A stretch of 64,000 nucleotides of DNA from Aralia elata (taxonomy: Eukaryota; Streptophyta; Magnoliopsida; Apiales; Araliaceae): positions 62,001 to 126,000 of the forward strand of contig JAVJAP010000212.1 in the NCBI GenBank assembly GCA_034770075.1, read 5' to 3'. Under the pieces are notes generated by a model. It did not search any database. It saw only the letters and a program-made list of their open reading frames with translations, and was not told the origin of the DNA. The position numbers and the translations under genes were made by a program. Positions 45,463-55,595 of this stretch are shown in pieces. Positions within the stretch are counted from its first letter, which is position 1. Every line of letters begins with the position of its first letter.

Positions 45463-46968
45463 GTGGATTTATTATTAGGAGCCTTACAAGGTCATCCACC
45501 ACATCAGCCCAATCCAAATAATCCACATAAGTTAGCATTTAAAGACTTTAAACCCGTTGGACTACCTGAGTTCAGGGGAACTGCAGATCCAGTTGAAGCC
45601 CAAACTTGGGTAACTGAAATGGAAAAGTTTTTCACTGTAACCAACGTAAGTGAGGAACAAAAGACAATCTTTGTGACCTTTTTCCTAAAAAGTGAGGCAA
45701 ACTTTTGGTGGGAAACCACAAAAACTAGGACCGGTGAAGGAGTAATTCCTTGGGTAAGATTCAAAGAATTATTCTTTGAAAATTACTTTCCACAAACTAT
45801 GCAAGACCGAATGGAGGTAAAATTTTTAAAACTAAAACAAGGGGAAATGACTGTATCTCAGTATATAGCCAAGTTTAACGAATTGTCTCGTTTTGCCCCA
45901 CATCAAGTAAACTCTGAGAGGAGAAAAACTAGGAGATTTAAGGAAGGGTTGAAACCTCAGATAAGGAGTAGAATATCAATATTCCAGTTGAAGACATTTT
46001 CAGAGATTCTTGAGAAGGCTATCATAGCTGAGATCGAGAATGAAAATCTTCTCAAATTGCATAAAGAGAAGAGGAGTCAGAATGAAGGGGGAAAATTTAA
46101 AGGAGAAGTCAGTACATGGGGTAATAATAACAAGAGGAAGTGGGATACCACTTTTTCTACTAAATTTGGGGAGAAGGGGAATAATTACAACAATAACAAC
46201 AACCCTACCAACAGAAACCAGAATAACAAGATGGAACGTTGTGCCGCATGTGGAAAGAACCATCTGGGAGTATGTCGTAGGAAGGTGGTTACCTGTTACA
46301 GTTATGGTCAGGAGGGACATTATTCCAATGATTGTCCCAAGAAGAGTACTAATCAGGGCAATCAAAATTATAAGTGTTATAATTGTGGCGGAACAGGTCA
46401 CATATCTAGAAATTGTCCAAAGAATAGGAACCAAATTAGGGGAGGAAATCAAACCATAAACAACACCTTCAAACCAACAGTAGCAGGAGCTGGAGGCCAG
46501 AGTCGTCCAACCGCCAGAACATTTAATATGACGATGAGGGATGTTGTTGCTTCACAGGACGTGGTGACAGGTATCATCCCTATTGACACTTTAAATGCAT
46601 ATGTGTTGTTCGACTCTGGTGCTACTTGTTCATTTGTGTCTAATAGCTTTTCTACCAACTTGAATATGCCATGCGAAGACTTAGACATACCTTTTAATGT
46701 AGAGATTACAAATCGAGAGATAATTCTCGTTAATACTATATATAAAGATTGTAATGTAGAGATTAAGGGACATAAATTTCTTGTGGACCTCTTTCCTATA
46801 CAGCTAGGGGAATTTGATATAATCTTATGCATGGATTGGTTGGTTAATCATAATGCAATGATTGACTGCCATCAGAAACATGTAAACCTATTGACAGAGT
46901 CGAAGTCAAAAGTAGTGTTCAACGGTGGTTGTTCACCTAAACGATCTCGATGTCTGACAGTAATGTAA
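45463..46968 (+). pseudogene. gag: chromovirus gag and protease
   Basis: Gag: FKPVGLPEFRGTADPVEAQTW, FWWETTKTRTGEG, LFFENYFPQTMQ. Three knuckles: CAACGKNHLGVC, a second reading CYSYGQEGHYSNDC with Tyr replacing the second Cys (one G-to-A step), and an intact CYNCGGTGHISRNC. Protease: VLFDSGATCSFVS with the active-site D-S-G, then FDIILCMDWL. TAA at 46966 follows, just before the RT region. Confidence 0.92.
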
Positions 46969-46977
46969 GCAGAAAGA

Positions 46978-48963
46978 TTGCTTAGGAAAGGTTGCACAGG
47001 TTATTTGGCATATATAGTAGATACTCGAAAGGAAGGAGCAAAGCTAGATCAAATACCTGTAGTTAGAGAATTTCTGGATGTGTTTCCAGATGATTTACCA
47101 GGTCTACCTCTGGATAGGGAGATCGAGTTTGTTATCGATCTTGCACCTGGTACGGCGCCAGTTTCGAAGGCACCATACAGGATGGCACCAGTAGAGTTGA
47201 AGGAGTTACTTGTACAATTACAAGAACTCTTAGACAAGAAATACATACAACCTAGTGTTTCACCTTGGGGAGCACCGGTGTTGTTTGTCAAGAAGAAGGA
47301 TGGAACTTTAAGGTTATGCGTTGACTATAGAGAATTAAATAAGTTGACCATAAAGAACAAATATCCTTTACCATGAATTGATGATTTGTTTGACTAGTTA
47401 AAAGGGGTCGAACACTTTTCGAAGATCAACCTACGATCAGGTTATCATTAATTAAAGGTAAGAAAAGAAGATGTGCCGAAGACAGCATTTAGGACACGCT
47501 ACAGACATTATGAGTTTCTTGTAATGTCTTTTGGATTAACAAATGCACTGGCAGCATTCATGGACTTGATGAACCAAGTGTTTAAACCATGCTTAGACAA
47601 ATTTGTTGTAGTGTTCATCGATGATATTTTAGTATACTCGAGAACAAAGGACGAGCATGCTGAACACTTAAGGAGCGTGTTGGAGATATTACGTAAGGAA
47701 CAACTTTATGCAAAGTTTTCCAAGTGTGAGTTCTGGTTGGAACGAGTCCAGTTCTTGGGTCACGTAATTGACAAGAATGGAATAGCGGTGGATCCAACAA
47801 AGATAGAGGCAGTTGTGAATTGGGAACAACCAACAACTCTAACAGAAGTACGAAGTTTTCTCAGTTTAGTAGGGTACTATAGGCGTTTTATACAAGATTT
47901 TTCAAAAATAGCAACCCCGCTAACTAATTTAACCCGAAAGACGGCAAAGTACATCTGGACAGATAAATGTGAAGAAAGCTTCCGAGAGTTGAAGAAACGA
48001 TTGAGCATGACACCAGTGTTATCTTTACCAGATGATACAGGAGGTCTTGTCGTTTATAGTAATGCATCACACAAGGGATTGGGTTGTGTGTTAATACAAC
48101 ATGGGAACGTAATTGCGTATGCCTCACGACAACTCAAAGATTATGAGAAGAGGTATCCTACGCATGATCTTGAGTTAGCTGCGGTAGTATTTGCCTTGAA
48201 AATATTGCGGCATTACTTTTATGGGGAGAAGTGTGAGATATACACAGATCATAAAAGTCTGAAGTATATTTTCACGCAGAAAGAGTTAAACATGCGGCAG
48301 AGGAGATGGATAGAATTGATAAAGGATTTCAACCGTGAAATCTTATATCATCCAGGGAAAGCCAACGTCGTAGCAGACGCGTTAAGTAGGAAGAATCAAG
48401 AAAAGTTGAACATGATAACAAATAACGAGGTATTGATAAAAGAGTTTGACAAACTTGAGATCGAGGTAAGAGTTCCAGTGACTTCTACCCAAAAGTTATT
48501 TGTTGTGGAAAATGGTTCAACTTTGTTGGAGAGAGTCAAGAGACTACTGGAGACGGATGCAGAGTGTCAGAAGTGTAAGACTGAAATAACCCATAAGAAG
48601 AATAACAAATTCATAATGGATAAGGATGGAGTACTGAGGTACGAAGATAGAATTTGGGTACCCTCAGTACAAGAATTGAAAGATGGAATATTGAATGGAG
48701 CCCATAGTTCTAAGTTCGTTGTACATCTAGGTAGTACAAAAATGTACAAAGATTTAAGCCGACACTTTTGGTGGTTTAACATGAAAAGAGAAATAGCAGA
48801 GTGGGTAAGTAAATGTTTAACGTGTCAAAGGGTTAAAGCTGAACATCAGAAGCCAAGTGGACTATTACAACCCTTAGAAATTCCTGAGTGGAAATGGGAA
48901 CATATTACCATGGATTTCATAGTTGGTCTCCCAAATAAACAGAAAGGTCACAATGCCACTTAG
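46978..48963 (+). pseudogene. pol: chromovirus RT, RNase H and integrase N-terminus
   Basis: RT: FPDDLPGLPLDREIEF, PYRMAPVELKEL, WGAPVLFVKKKDG, then three stops (47374, 47395, 47449) around the SKINLRSGYH palm motif. Catalytic FIDDILVYS is intact. RNase H: the first catalytic Asp is replaced by Asn (VVYSNASHKGLG), while ELAAVVFAL and IYTDHKSLKYI are kept. HHCC finger: HSSKFVVHLGSTKMY and CLTCQRVK. TAG at 48961 ends the block where Trp is usual. Confidence 0.92.
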
Positions 48964-49950
48964 GTAATTGTAAATCGTCTTACCAAATCAACTCATTTTC
49001 TACCCATAAAAGTCAACTTCAGTCTTGATCAGTTAGCCAAACTTTACATCAATGAAGTTATTTCTAGACGTGGAGTCCCTGTTTCTATAGTATCAGACCG
49101 AGACCCACGATTTACTTCAAATTTTTGGACAAGTCTCCAGAAACATTTAGGAACCCAGTTGAGATTAAGCACAGCTTATCACCCACAAACTGACGGTAAG
49201 AGTGAGAGAACCATTCAAACATTGGAGGACATGTTGCGCACTTGCATCATGAACTTCAAGGGAAGTTGGGAAGATCAGTTACCTTTGGTAGAGTTTTCCT
49301 ACAACAATAGCTATCATGCCAGCATAGGAATGCCACCATTTGAAGCTCTATATGGATAAAAATGTAGGACGCCTTTATGTTGGGACGAGGTCGGTGAGCG
49401 ACAAATGTTAGGACCCGAAATAGTTCAACAAACCGCTGAGGTAGTTCGAATTATACGAGGAAGATTGCAAGCATCTCAAGATCGACAGAAGAAATATGCG
49501 GATCAACACAGGAAGCTACAAGATTTCGATGTCGATAGTCACGTGTTTTTAAAAGTTTCTCCGTGGAAAGGAAAAATACGTTTCGGCAAGAAGGGAAAAT
49601 TAAGTCCGAGATTCATCGGACCATTTAAGATATTAAGAAGGATAGGTGAAGTAGCTTATGAGGTAGCCTTGCCTCCTGAGTTAGAACATATCCATAACGT
49701 GTTTCATGTGTCTGTGTTACGACTATACAAACCTGATTATAAACACGTTATAGATTACGAGCCTATTCAGATCGAAAAAGATTTATCATATGAAGAAGTT
49801 CCTATTGAAATCATAGATAGAAAAGAACAACATCTACGCAATAAAGTGATACCTTCAGTCAAAGTTATTTGGAGGAATCAAAACATAGAGGAAGCTACGT
49901 GGGAGCTCGAGAGTAAAATGCGAGATAATTACCCACACTTGTTTTTATAA
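48964..49950 (+). pseudogene. int: chromovirus integrase core and chromodomain
   Basis: Core: VNRLTKSTHFLP, VSDRDPRFTSNFW, AYHPQTDGKSERTIQ (second D and E of the triad; the first is in MDFIVGLP before the stop). TAA at 49357 interrupts near LYG-KCRTPLCW. The GPY/F-type region is LSPRFIGPFKILRRIG. The final 55 residues, with VIWRNQNIEEATWELE and MRDNYPHLF, form a chromodomain that in the family directs integration to heterochromatin. Confidence 0.92.
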
Positions 49951-49982
49951 TCTGTACTATAATTTCGAGGACGAAATTCTTA

Positions 49983-49996
49983 TTAGTGGGGGTGAA
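49983..49996 (+). other. polypurine tract of chromovirus
   Basis: TTAGTGGGGGTGAA directly before the 3' LTR, preceded by TTTCGAGGACGAAATTC as in the non-coding element at 33495. Confidence 0.85.
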
Positions 49997-52737
49997 TGTA
50001 ATATTCCGAACCCTAATAAGATTTGTATATGTAAATTATGTGTTTATTAAATGAAATTTCTTATTCCGACTCTGTGTTATGTGATGATATATTCTGATGA
50101 ACGGCTGTTCAGGTAATCTTTGAAAACCTAATACGATTCGAAAACATTATTGTATACGTTTAGAATTAGAACATATAACGTAAAACTAGATATCGAAAAG
50201 TTTAAAACCTTAAACCCTAATGAGATTTGAAGTTGTAATATATGTGCTTAATAAAGATTGAAATGATATTTCGAAGCAGGTGTTTTGTGATTATATCATG
50301 TAAACGATAAATTTGGTCAAATAAAAATTTTTGGTCAAGCTGCTTAGTCGTGCTTACATTGACAAAATGATTTGTCGCGCTTTCCACGATTTTACCAAAA
50401 AGCATCCTGCCAAATTATTTTTAGTAAGCTGTTGTGTCGTGCTTAAACTGATATAGTGCTTTGTCGTGCTTACGGTAACAAGCTGCATTGTCGAGCTTGT
50501 AAGATATTTTCATTGAGGAGCTTAGAAGATAGGTTCAATTGCAAGCTGCATTGTCGAGCTTGGAAGATATTTTCATTGAGGAGCTTAGATTGCAAGCTGC
50601 ATTGTCGAGCTTGGAAGATATTTTTATTAAGGAGCTTAGAAGATAGGTTCAATTGCAAGCTGCATTGTCGAGCTTGGAAGATATTTTCATTGAGGAGCTT
50701 CGAAGAATATTCTAAGAATTTGCTAGGTACTAAAGTGTAATTAACCTAGGTACCAAAGTTTAATAAGCCGAGTCCCTAACGTGCAATTAGTGAAACTTGG
50801 TTTTTCTATAAATAGCAAGCTCAGTTCATTCATTCCTTACTATTTTTCAAAAGCAGTTCAAGAGCAAAAACACTCTATATTTATATTCTGAGAGATATTG
50901 TGAGATAAAAATTACTTTCTAAGCATCGAAGCGCTGCGTGATTGGAAGTAAAGCTTGCAACTACAAGAGGTATTACTCTAGTGGTTATTATTTTCATTTT
51001 TCTTTATATATATTTAGTAAAAATATACTTTTATAAGCAGTTATAATGCCCAAATTATTTTAAGTATATAGTAAAAAAGTCCTATTTACATGAAGTTATA
51101 ATGCCCAAATTATTTTAAGTATATAGTAAAAAAGTCCTATTTACAAGCAGTTATAATGTCCGATTTATTTCTCTTTTATATTAGAAAATATACTTTTATA
51201 AGCAGTTACTATGTCCGAATTTCTTCAACTATTTAGTAAAAATATTCATTTTATAAGCAGTTATAATGCTGAAATTTTCTCAAATCTAATAGCCGAATAT
51301 TCATTTTATAAGCAGTTATAATGCTAAAATTTTCTTAAATCTAATAGCCTAATATTCATTTTATAAACAGTTATAATGCTCAATTTATTTTAAATATAAT
51401 TGAAAAATATTCATTCTGTAAGCAGTTATAATGCTAAAATTATTTCATATATTGTAAAAGAAGTCTTATTTATATGCGATTATGATAACCGAAATAAAAC
51501 TTAAAAGATTTAATCGTTAAATGCTTATTTGTCTACATAAACTTATAATCGTGTAGGATTTACGACGAACGTTTAGACCATTATATTAACTGTAAAAGAT
51601 ATACGAGACAAGTCTTCTAACCTTGTTACATTTAAGCAAGTCTATTACATCATGCTATCAATTATTGTGAAGTTATTGCTTCTTGTTCAGCATAACTTAA
51701 GAAATGAATCATTATTCATATATTGTTTATTCGAGCATAAATTGTTGTGTCAAACCAAATTGTTTTGGTACGACATTTTATACTGAGAAATGGAACACCT
51801 GGATATAAGGTGAACTGAAACACCTTGATATAAGGTGCTGGTAAATGTTGATTATATATCGACACAAAATTGTAGGATGATATGCATACTCCTAGGATAT
51901 TGGTTAGGTTGATCCCCTACCAGATATCCGAAATCAAACAGTTCTAAGTCATTGAAGATTGATAGAACTAATTAAAATATATGGTTCATGTATAGAACCC
52001 TCAGTTATACATCATTGACATCTTTCAAATCAAACACATTGTGTTTACATTTTCAAATGAACTTGCTGAGCATTTATAGCTCATTCTTGCATATATCTTC
52101 TTTTGCAGTTTTAAATGATAATCCCGGCTGTTCTAGGACAAACAAAGGAAAATGACATGTTTACTAGTTTTATTTACTGTTTGTGACGAATTCAAGTCTT
52201 TTATAAGGCTTTGTTGTAATAATTTAGTACTGAGAACGATGTAACCGAACTTAATGATATGTAATATTTTATCATCGTTTATTACATCGAATGCGTTATA
52301 CTCTGATCTTTACTTTCTTTAGCATAGTTGTACTAAGTAAATACAATATCTATACGAACTATATATCTGAATGAGGGTATTTAAATGATATTGGGAGTTC
52401 TGTAAGCACTGAGGTTACACTTAATGAGCGCCGGTAAGGTGCCACCTTTACCAGAATGCACCCCTCAGTTCCAAGAACAATCTTATCATTAATACTGTGA
52501 ATGTCAAATAGATAGAGAATATTGATATTAAAGAAGTATTCATGAGATATGAATCTATACACCCAAGTGAGGGTATCCAAACACAGATAACGTTCTGGCA
52601 GGAATTATCATCTGTTATGGGATACTGTGAACCTTGGATAGATAGAAGTCATATTTTATTGAATATTTATAGTTGTATAGTTTCACGTGAGCACCAGATC
52701 TGCTACAAGGAAGTGTAGAGAATTTGGGGGCGTCACA
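49997..52737 (+). mobile_element. chromovirus 3' LTR
   Basis: 2741 bp, TGTAATATTCCG to GGGGGCGTCACA. Same layout as the 5' LTR; AAGCTGC units start at 50480, 50543, 50594 and 50657 (four, one fewer). TATAAATA at 50807-50814; TTATAA array 51025-51490. Confidence 0.95.
50480..50712 (+). repeat. 63/51-bp tandem repeat, 4 units (3' LTR)
   Basis: Spacing 63, 51, 63. Compared with the 5' LTR, one 63-base unit after the short one is missing, which accounts for nearly all of the 62-base length difference between the two LTRs. Confidence 0.92.
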
Positions 52738-52742
52738 TCTAC

Positions 52743-53246
52743 GGTGGGTCTGAATTGAAACTAGAGGGCTATACAGACTCAAGTTTTCAAACGGACCAAG
52801 ATGACAGTAAATCTGTTTCAGGGTACGTGTTTACCTTAAAAAGTGGCGCAGTGAGTTGGAAGAGTTCCAAGCAGCAAACAGTTGCTGATTCAGTGACAGA
52901 GGCAGAGTACATAGATGCAAGTGAATCTGCAAAGGAAGCTGTTTGGATGAAGAAGTTCATAACTGAACTTGGAGTGGTTCCTAGCATTAGAGGAGCCGTA
53001 CCTTTATTCTGTGACAACAACGGAGCTATTGCGCAGGCTAAGGAACCCAGGTCTCATCAGAAATCCAAACACGTGTTGCGGCGGTTTCATTTGATTAGAG
53101 GAATCATTGAAAAAGGACATGTCACCCTGGAGCTTGTGGACTCTCAAGACAACATTGCAGATCCATTTACTAAATCTTTAACACAACAGCCATTTGATAG
53201 TCACTTAGAGAAGATGGGTATTAGATACCATGGCGATTGGCTTTAG
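52743..53246 (+). pseudogene. pol: copia RNase H (continuation of copia pol)
   Basis: Resumes the copia frame after the chromovirus. GYTDSSFQTD, SGYVFTLKSGAVSWKSSKQ, VADSVTEAEYI (catalytic D and E context), LFCDNNGAIAQAKEP, HVLRRFHLIRG, DPFTKSL. No stop inside; the natural TAG is at 53244. A polypurine AAGTGGGAGAT and the 3' LTR follow within 15 bases. Confidence 0.93.
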
Positions 53247-53260
53247 TGCAAGTGGGAGAT

Positions 53261-55073
53261 TGAAAATAGTATGCACACAAGCCAATCATATTTGATATGA
53301 TGTAGCATATACTTTGTAATCTTATTCATTTAAAAGAATTGATTTTCTTAAAAGGCATTTTACATTACCTACATAGTGCTGTTATATTAAATGTGATAAA
53401 CCCATAGTTTTAAGCAATGCTTTTAGAATCATGATGGTGATCATGCTAATGAGATCTAAATTCTAGATAGCTCACAAACTAAAATTGTTCCTAATCGTTG
53501 GATTACTAAAAAGGGGATTAATGAATCCGGATAGATTAGTACATACGTTGTTTGCTCTTAGGAAGAGGATGATTGATCTCATAATCATTTGTGTGGAGAC
53601 ACTAAAGCAAGTATGTAGGTGCTTATTGGAGAATAAGTACACTGAACTTGGCTCGTTAAGGAATACCTAATGGAGTTTTACTCGCTTGTCAATAGAATTC
53701 CTCTAGTGATAGTAGTACAAGTGATCCTTGGACTTGAGATCATCATAGTATCTTGTGTATGATGAGTTATACTTTGACATGTCCCTTAAGACCTTTAGGG
53801 TATATCAAAGGGTATGATTGGGTGTAATAAGTTGTACATGGAGATAGGTGAATGATCAACAAAGAATCTACCACGTCTAGTAAAAGATATGAATGTCCTA
53901 TGTGATTCGATAAATGATAACTCAGTAGTCCTTGGCCAAGGCAGAATGAAATTAGAAAGGAGTTTCTAATTTGCATTATTTAGAGTTGTGCATTTGGGAA
54001 TCGAAATACATATAATTAAATAAAATAAGACTCGACAGTATATCCATGTCTTATATTTAATTGGGACATTGTATAGTAGAAGAATTGAATTGTACGGTAA
54101 CTATTCACTAAAAGGTTCTTTTGTGATTAATGTTGAAATTTATATTATCTGCAAAGTCGTTGATCGCTAAAGGGGCTTACCCTTATTGTAAAATAAATAT
54201 TATTTCTTTCAATGAATTAAATAGTTTAATTTATTTATTTAAATAAGATTAGAATTGTTCTAATTGATTTATTTACAACCGGTTTAATGTGGAGAACCTA
54301 AAGGGTCAAACTGCAAAAGAAAAATATTTATTTAAGAAGTAAATGGCATAATTGTAATAATAAGTTAAGTATATTAAATTTAGTCTATGAAGATAGAATA
54401 AATTAAATAGCTTAATATTTATTATTTAATATTTTGGAAATATTAAATATAAATTAATAAGAGGAATCTTATTATTATTATTACTATTACTATTATTTAA
54501 TTCCTAATAGGGATTGAGAATTAATTAATAGAAGTACTCTCTCATGAATTCCTAATTAGATTAGGAGCATAATTAATTAAAGGAGTTTAATTATAATAGA
54601 AATCCTAATCCTAAATAGTTTAGGGAAGGGTTATTCCTACATCTATAAATAAGAGGAGTCTTATCATAGATTAGGGTTACACACTCTTGCATTAGATTGT
54701 GGAGAGTACTTATAATTTCTATAGAGATAGAAACTAGGGTTTTGTCAACACCCATCTTCATGAAAAACTATTCTTCCTTGGTGGATCACCTCTAGAGGCC
54801 AAACGCTTGGGTGGCTAACGTTGATCAAAGGAAGGAATCTCATCGGCGGAATTCGAGGAGAACATGAAGGACTAGGAGTTGAACTTGTACCCGAGGAAGC
54901 TTTGATCTACGAGGGTATAATTATTATTCTCTTTCTCTTTCGTTTAATTGATAACTGAACACAAGGATAGATCATGGTGATGGTTTGTATTAAAATTTTA
55001 AAATCCGTTTTATCACACTTCTGCTCTATTTGTGTAATTTGATTGCATGCTTGCGTAATATACAAACCTAATA
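53261..55073 (+). mobile_element. copia 3' LTR
   Basis: 1813 bp, TGAAAATAGT to CCTAATA; the terminal CA has become TA. TATAAATA at 54644-54651. Followed by the TGCCT duplication (55074-55078). Confidence 0.93.
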
Positions 55074-55078
55074 TGCCT

Positions 55079-55376
55079 CTCTATCCTGGGCTTCGGTCTC
55101 TAACTCTAAGATCCGTTCTTCATACTCTCCCAATATGCGATCCTCGATGGGAGTCTCGTCAGAATCTTCCCCAGTCTCTGCTTCCATAGGTTCTTCCTCA
55201 GGATCAGACTCTATTTCTATTGGTTCTTCAGGGTCAGACTCCACCTCTTCACACTCCTCATCATCAACAGGGACCACTGTCGTGGTAGGCTCAGCTACTA
55301 CAGGTGCCTCATACACCACGTGTATATCACGTGGCTCCTCCTCGACAATCCAACCATTTCCTCCCACACTTGTCAT
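55079..55376 (-). pseudogene. extra upstream ORF of a minus-strand gypsy, N-terminal part
   Basis: ATG at 55376 directly after GGCTGTAGG (acceptor-like) opens MTSVGGNGWIVEEEPRD, then a strongly acidic, Pro-rich stretch (DDEECEEVESDPEEPIE, ETGEDSDETP) and the start of a helical segment (YEERILELETEAQDRE). Interrupted at 55078 by the copia element and resumed at 34743. An in-frame upstream Met at 55430 is possible. The plus-strand ORF at 55135 is a shadow of the acidic repeats. Confidence 0.65.
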
Positions 55377-55580
55377 CCTACAGCCATAAACACAAGACAA
55401 AACAACAAACTCCATCAGAAGGTTAAACAAAACATAAGTTCATTGTATGGAATGAAAATATATTTCATAATGCTACTAAGTCTTCACGAAAACTCTATAT
55501 GAGTTTTATCTCTTCCTAGTTCCTAAATTCTTTTAAGGTTATAGTCTAAGGACTCTCGCTCCTAAGGTTTATAACCTAAT

Positions 55581-55592
55581 GCTCTAATACCA
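55581..55592 (-). other. primer-binding site, initiator Met type (minus-strand gypsy)
   Basis: The minus strand reads TGGTATTAGAGC, three bases after the LTR end at 55596. Confidence 0.8.
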
Positions 55593-55595
55593 ACT

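Larger units (their letters stand above)
45397..49950 (+). pseudogene. gag-pol: chromovirus gag-pol polyprotein, seven in-frame stops
   Basis: A single frame of 1517 codons from ATG 45397 to TAA 49948. Gag is at residues about 40-200, Cys-His knuckles 282-341, protease near 405, RT catalytic FIDD near 742, RNase H near 885, integrase 1100-1300 and chromodomain 1465-1515. Stops: 45409 TGA, 46966 TAA, 47374 TGA, 47395 TAG, 47449 TAA, 48961 TAG, 49357 TAA. All seven are one transition from the usual residue (Arg, Gln or Trp). No frameshift is seen. The ATG is preceded by TTTTCTTTATTTTAG, an acceptor-like tract. Confidence 0.93.
41608..52737 (+). mobile_element. chromovirus (Tekay/Del-type gypsy), complete
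   Basis: 11,130 bp, bordered by TCTAC at 41603-41607 and 52738-52742. Order: 5' LTR, PBS, extra upstream ORF, gag-pol with C-terminal chromodomain, polypurine tract, 3' LTR. Long LTRs and the chromodomain point to the Tekay/Del clade. The LTRs are very similar; the main difference is one 63-bp repeat unit. Seven gag-pol stops make it non-autonomous. It is the youngest layer of its stack. Confidence 0.95.
34749..55073 (+). mobile_element. Ty1/copia retrotransposon interrupted by a chromovirus
   Basis: Bordered by TGCCT at 34744-34748 and 55074-55078. Order: 5' LTR, PBS, 1.6-kb leader, gag-pol (gag, protease, integrase, RT, RNase H: copia order), polypurine tract, 3' LTR. The pol frame is split at 41607/52743 by the gypsy at 41608-52737. 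Without it the element is about 9.2 kb. The 3' LTR ends ATA instead of ACA. It inserted into the extra upstream ORF of a minus-strand gypsy. Confidence 0.93.

Noticed and set aside
55135..55389. 84-codon Ser-rich plus-strand ORF
   Set aside because: Complement of the acidic Glu/Asp codons of the extra ORF on the minus strand.
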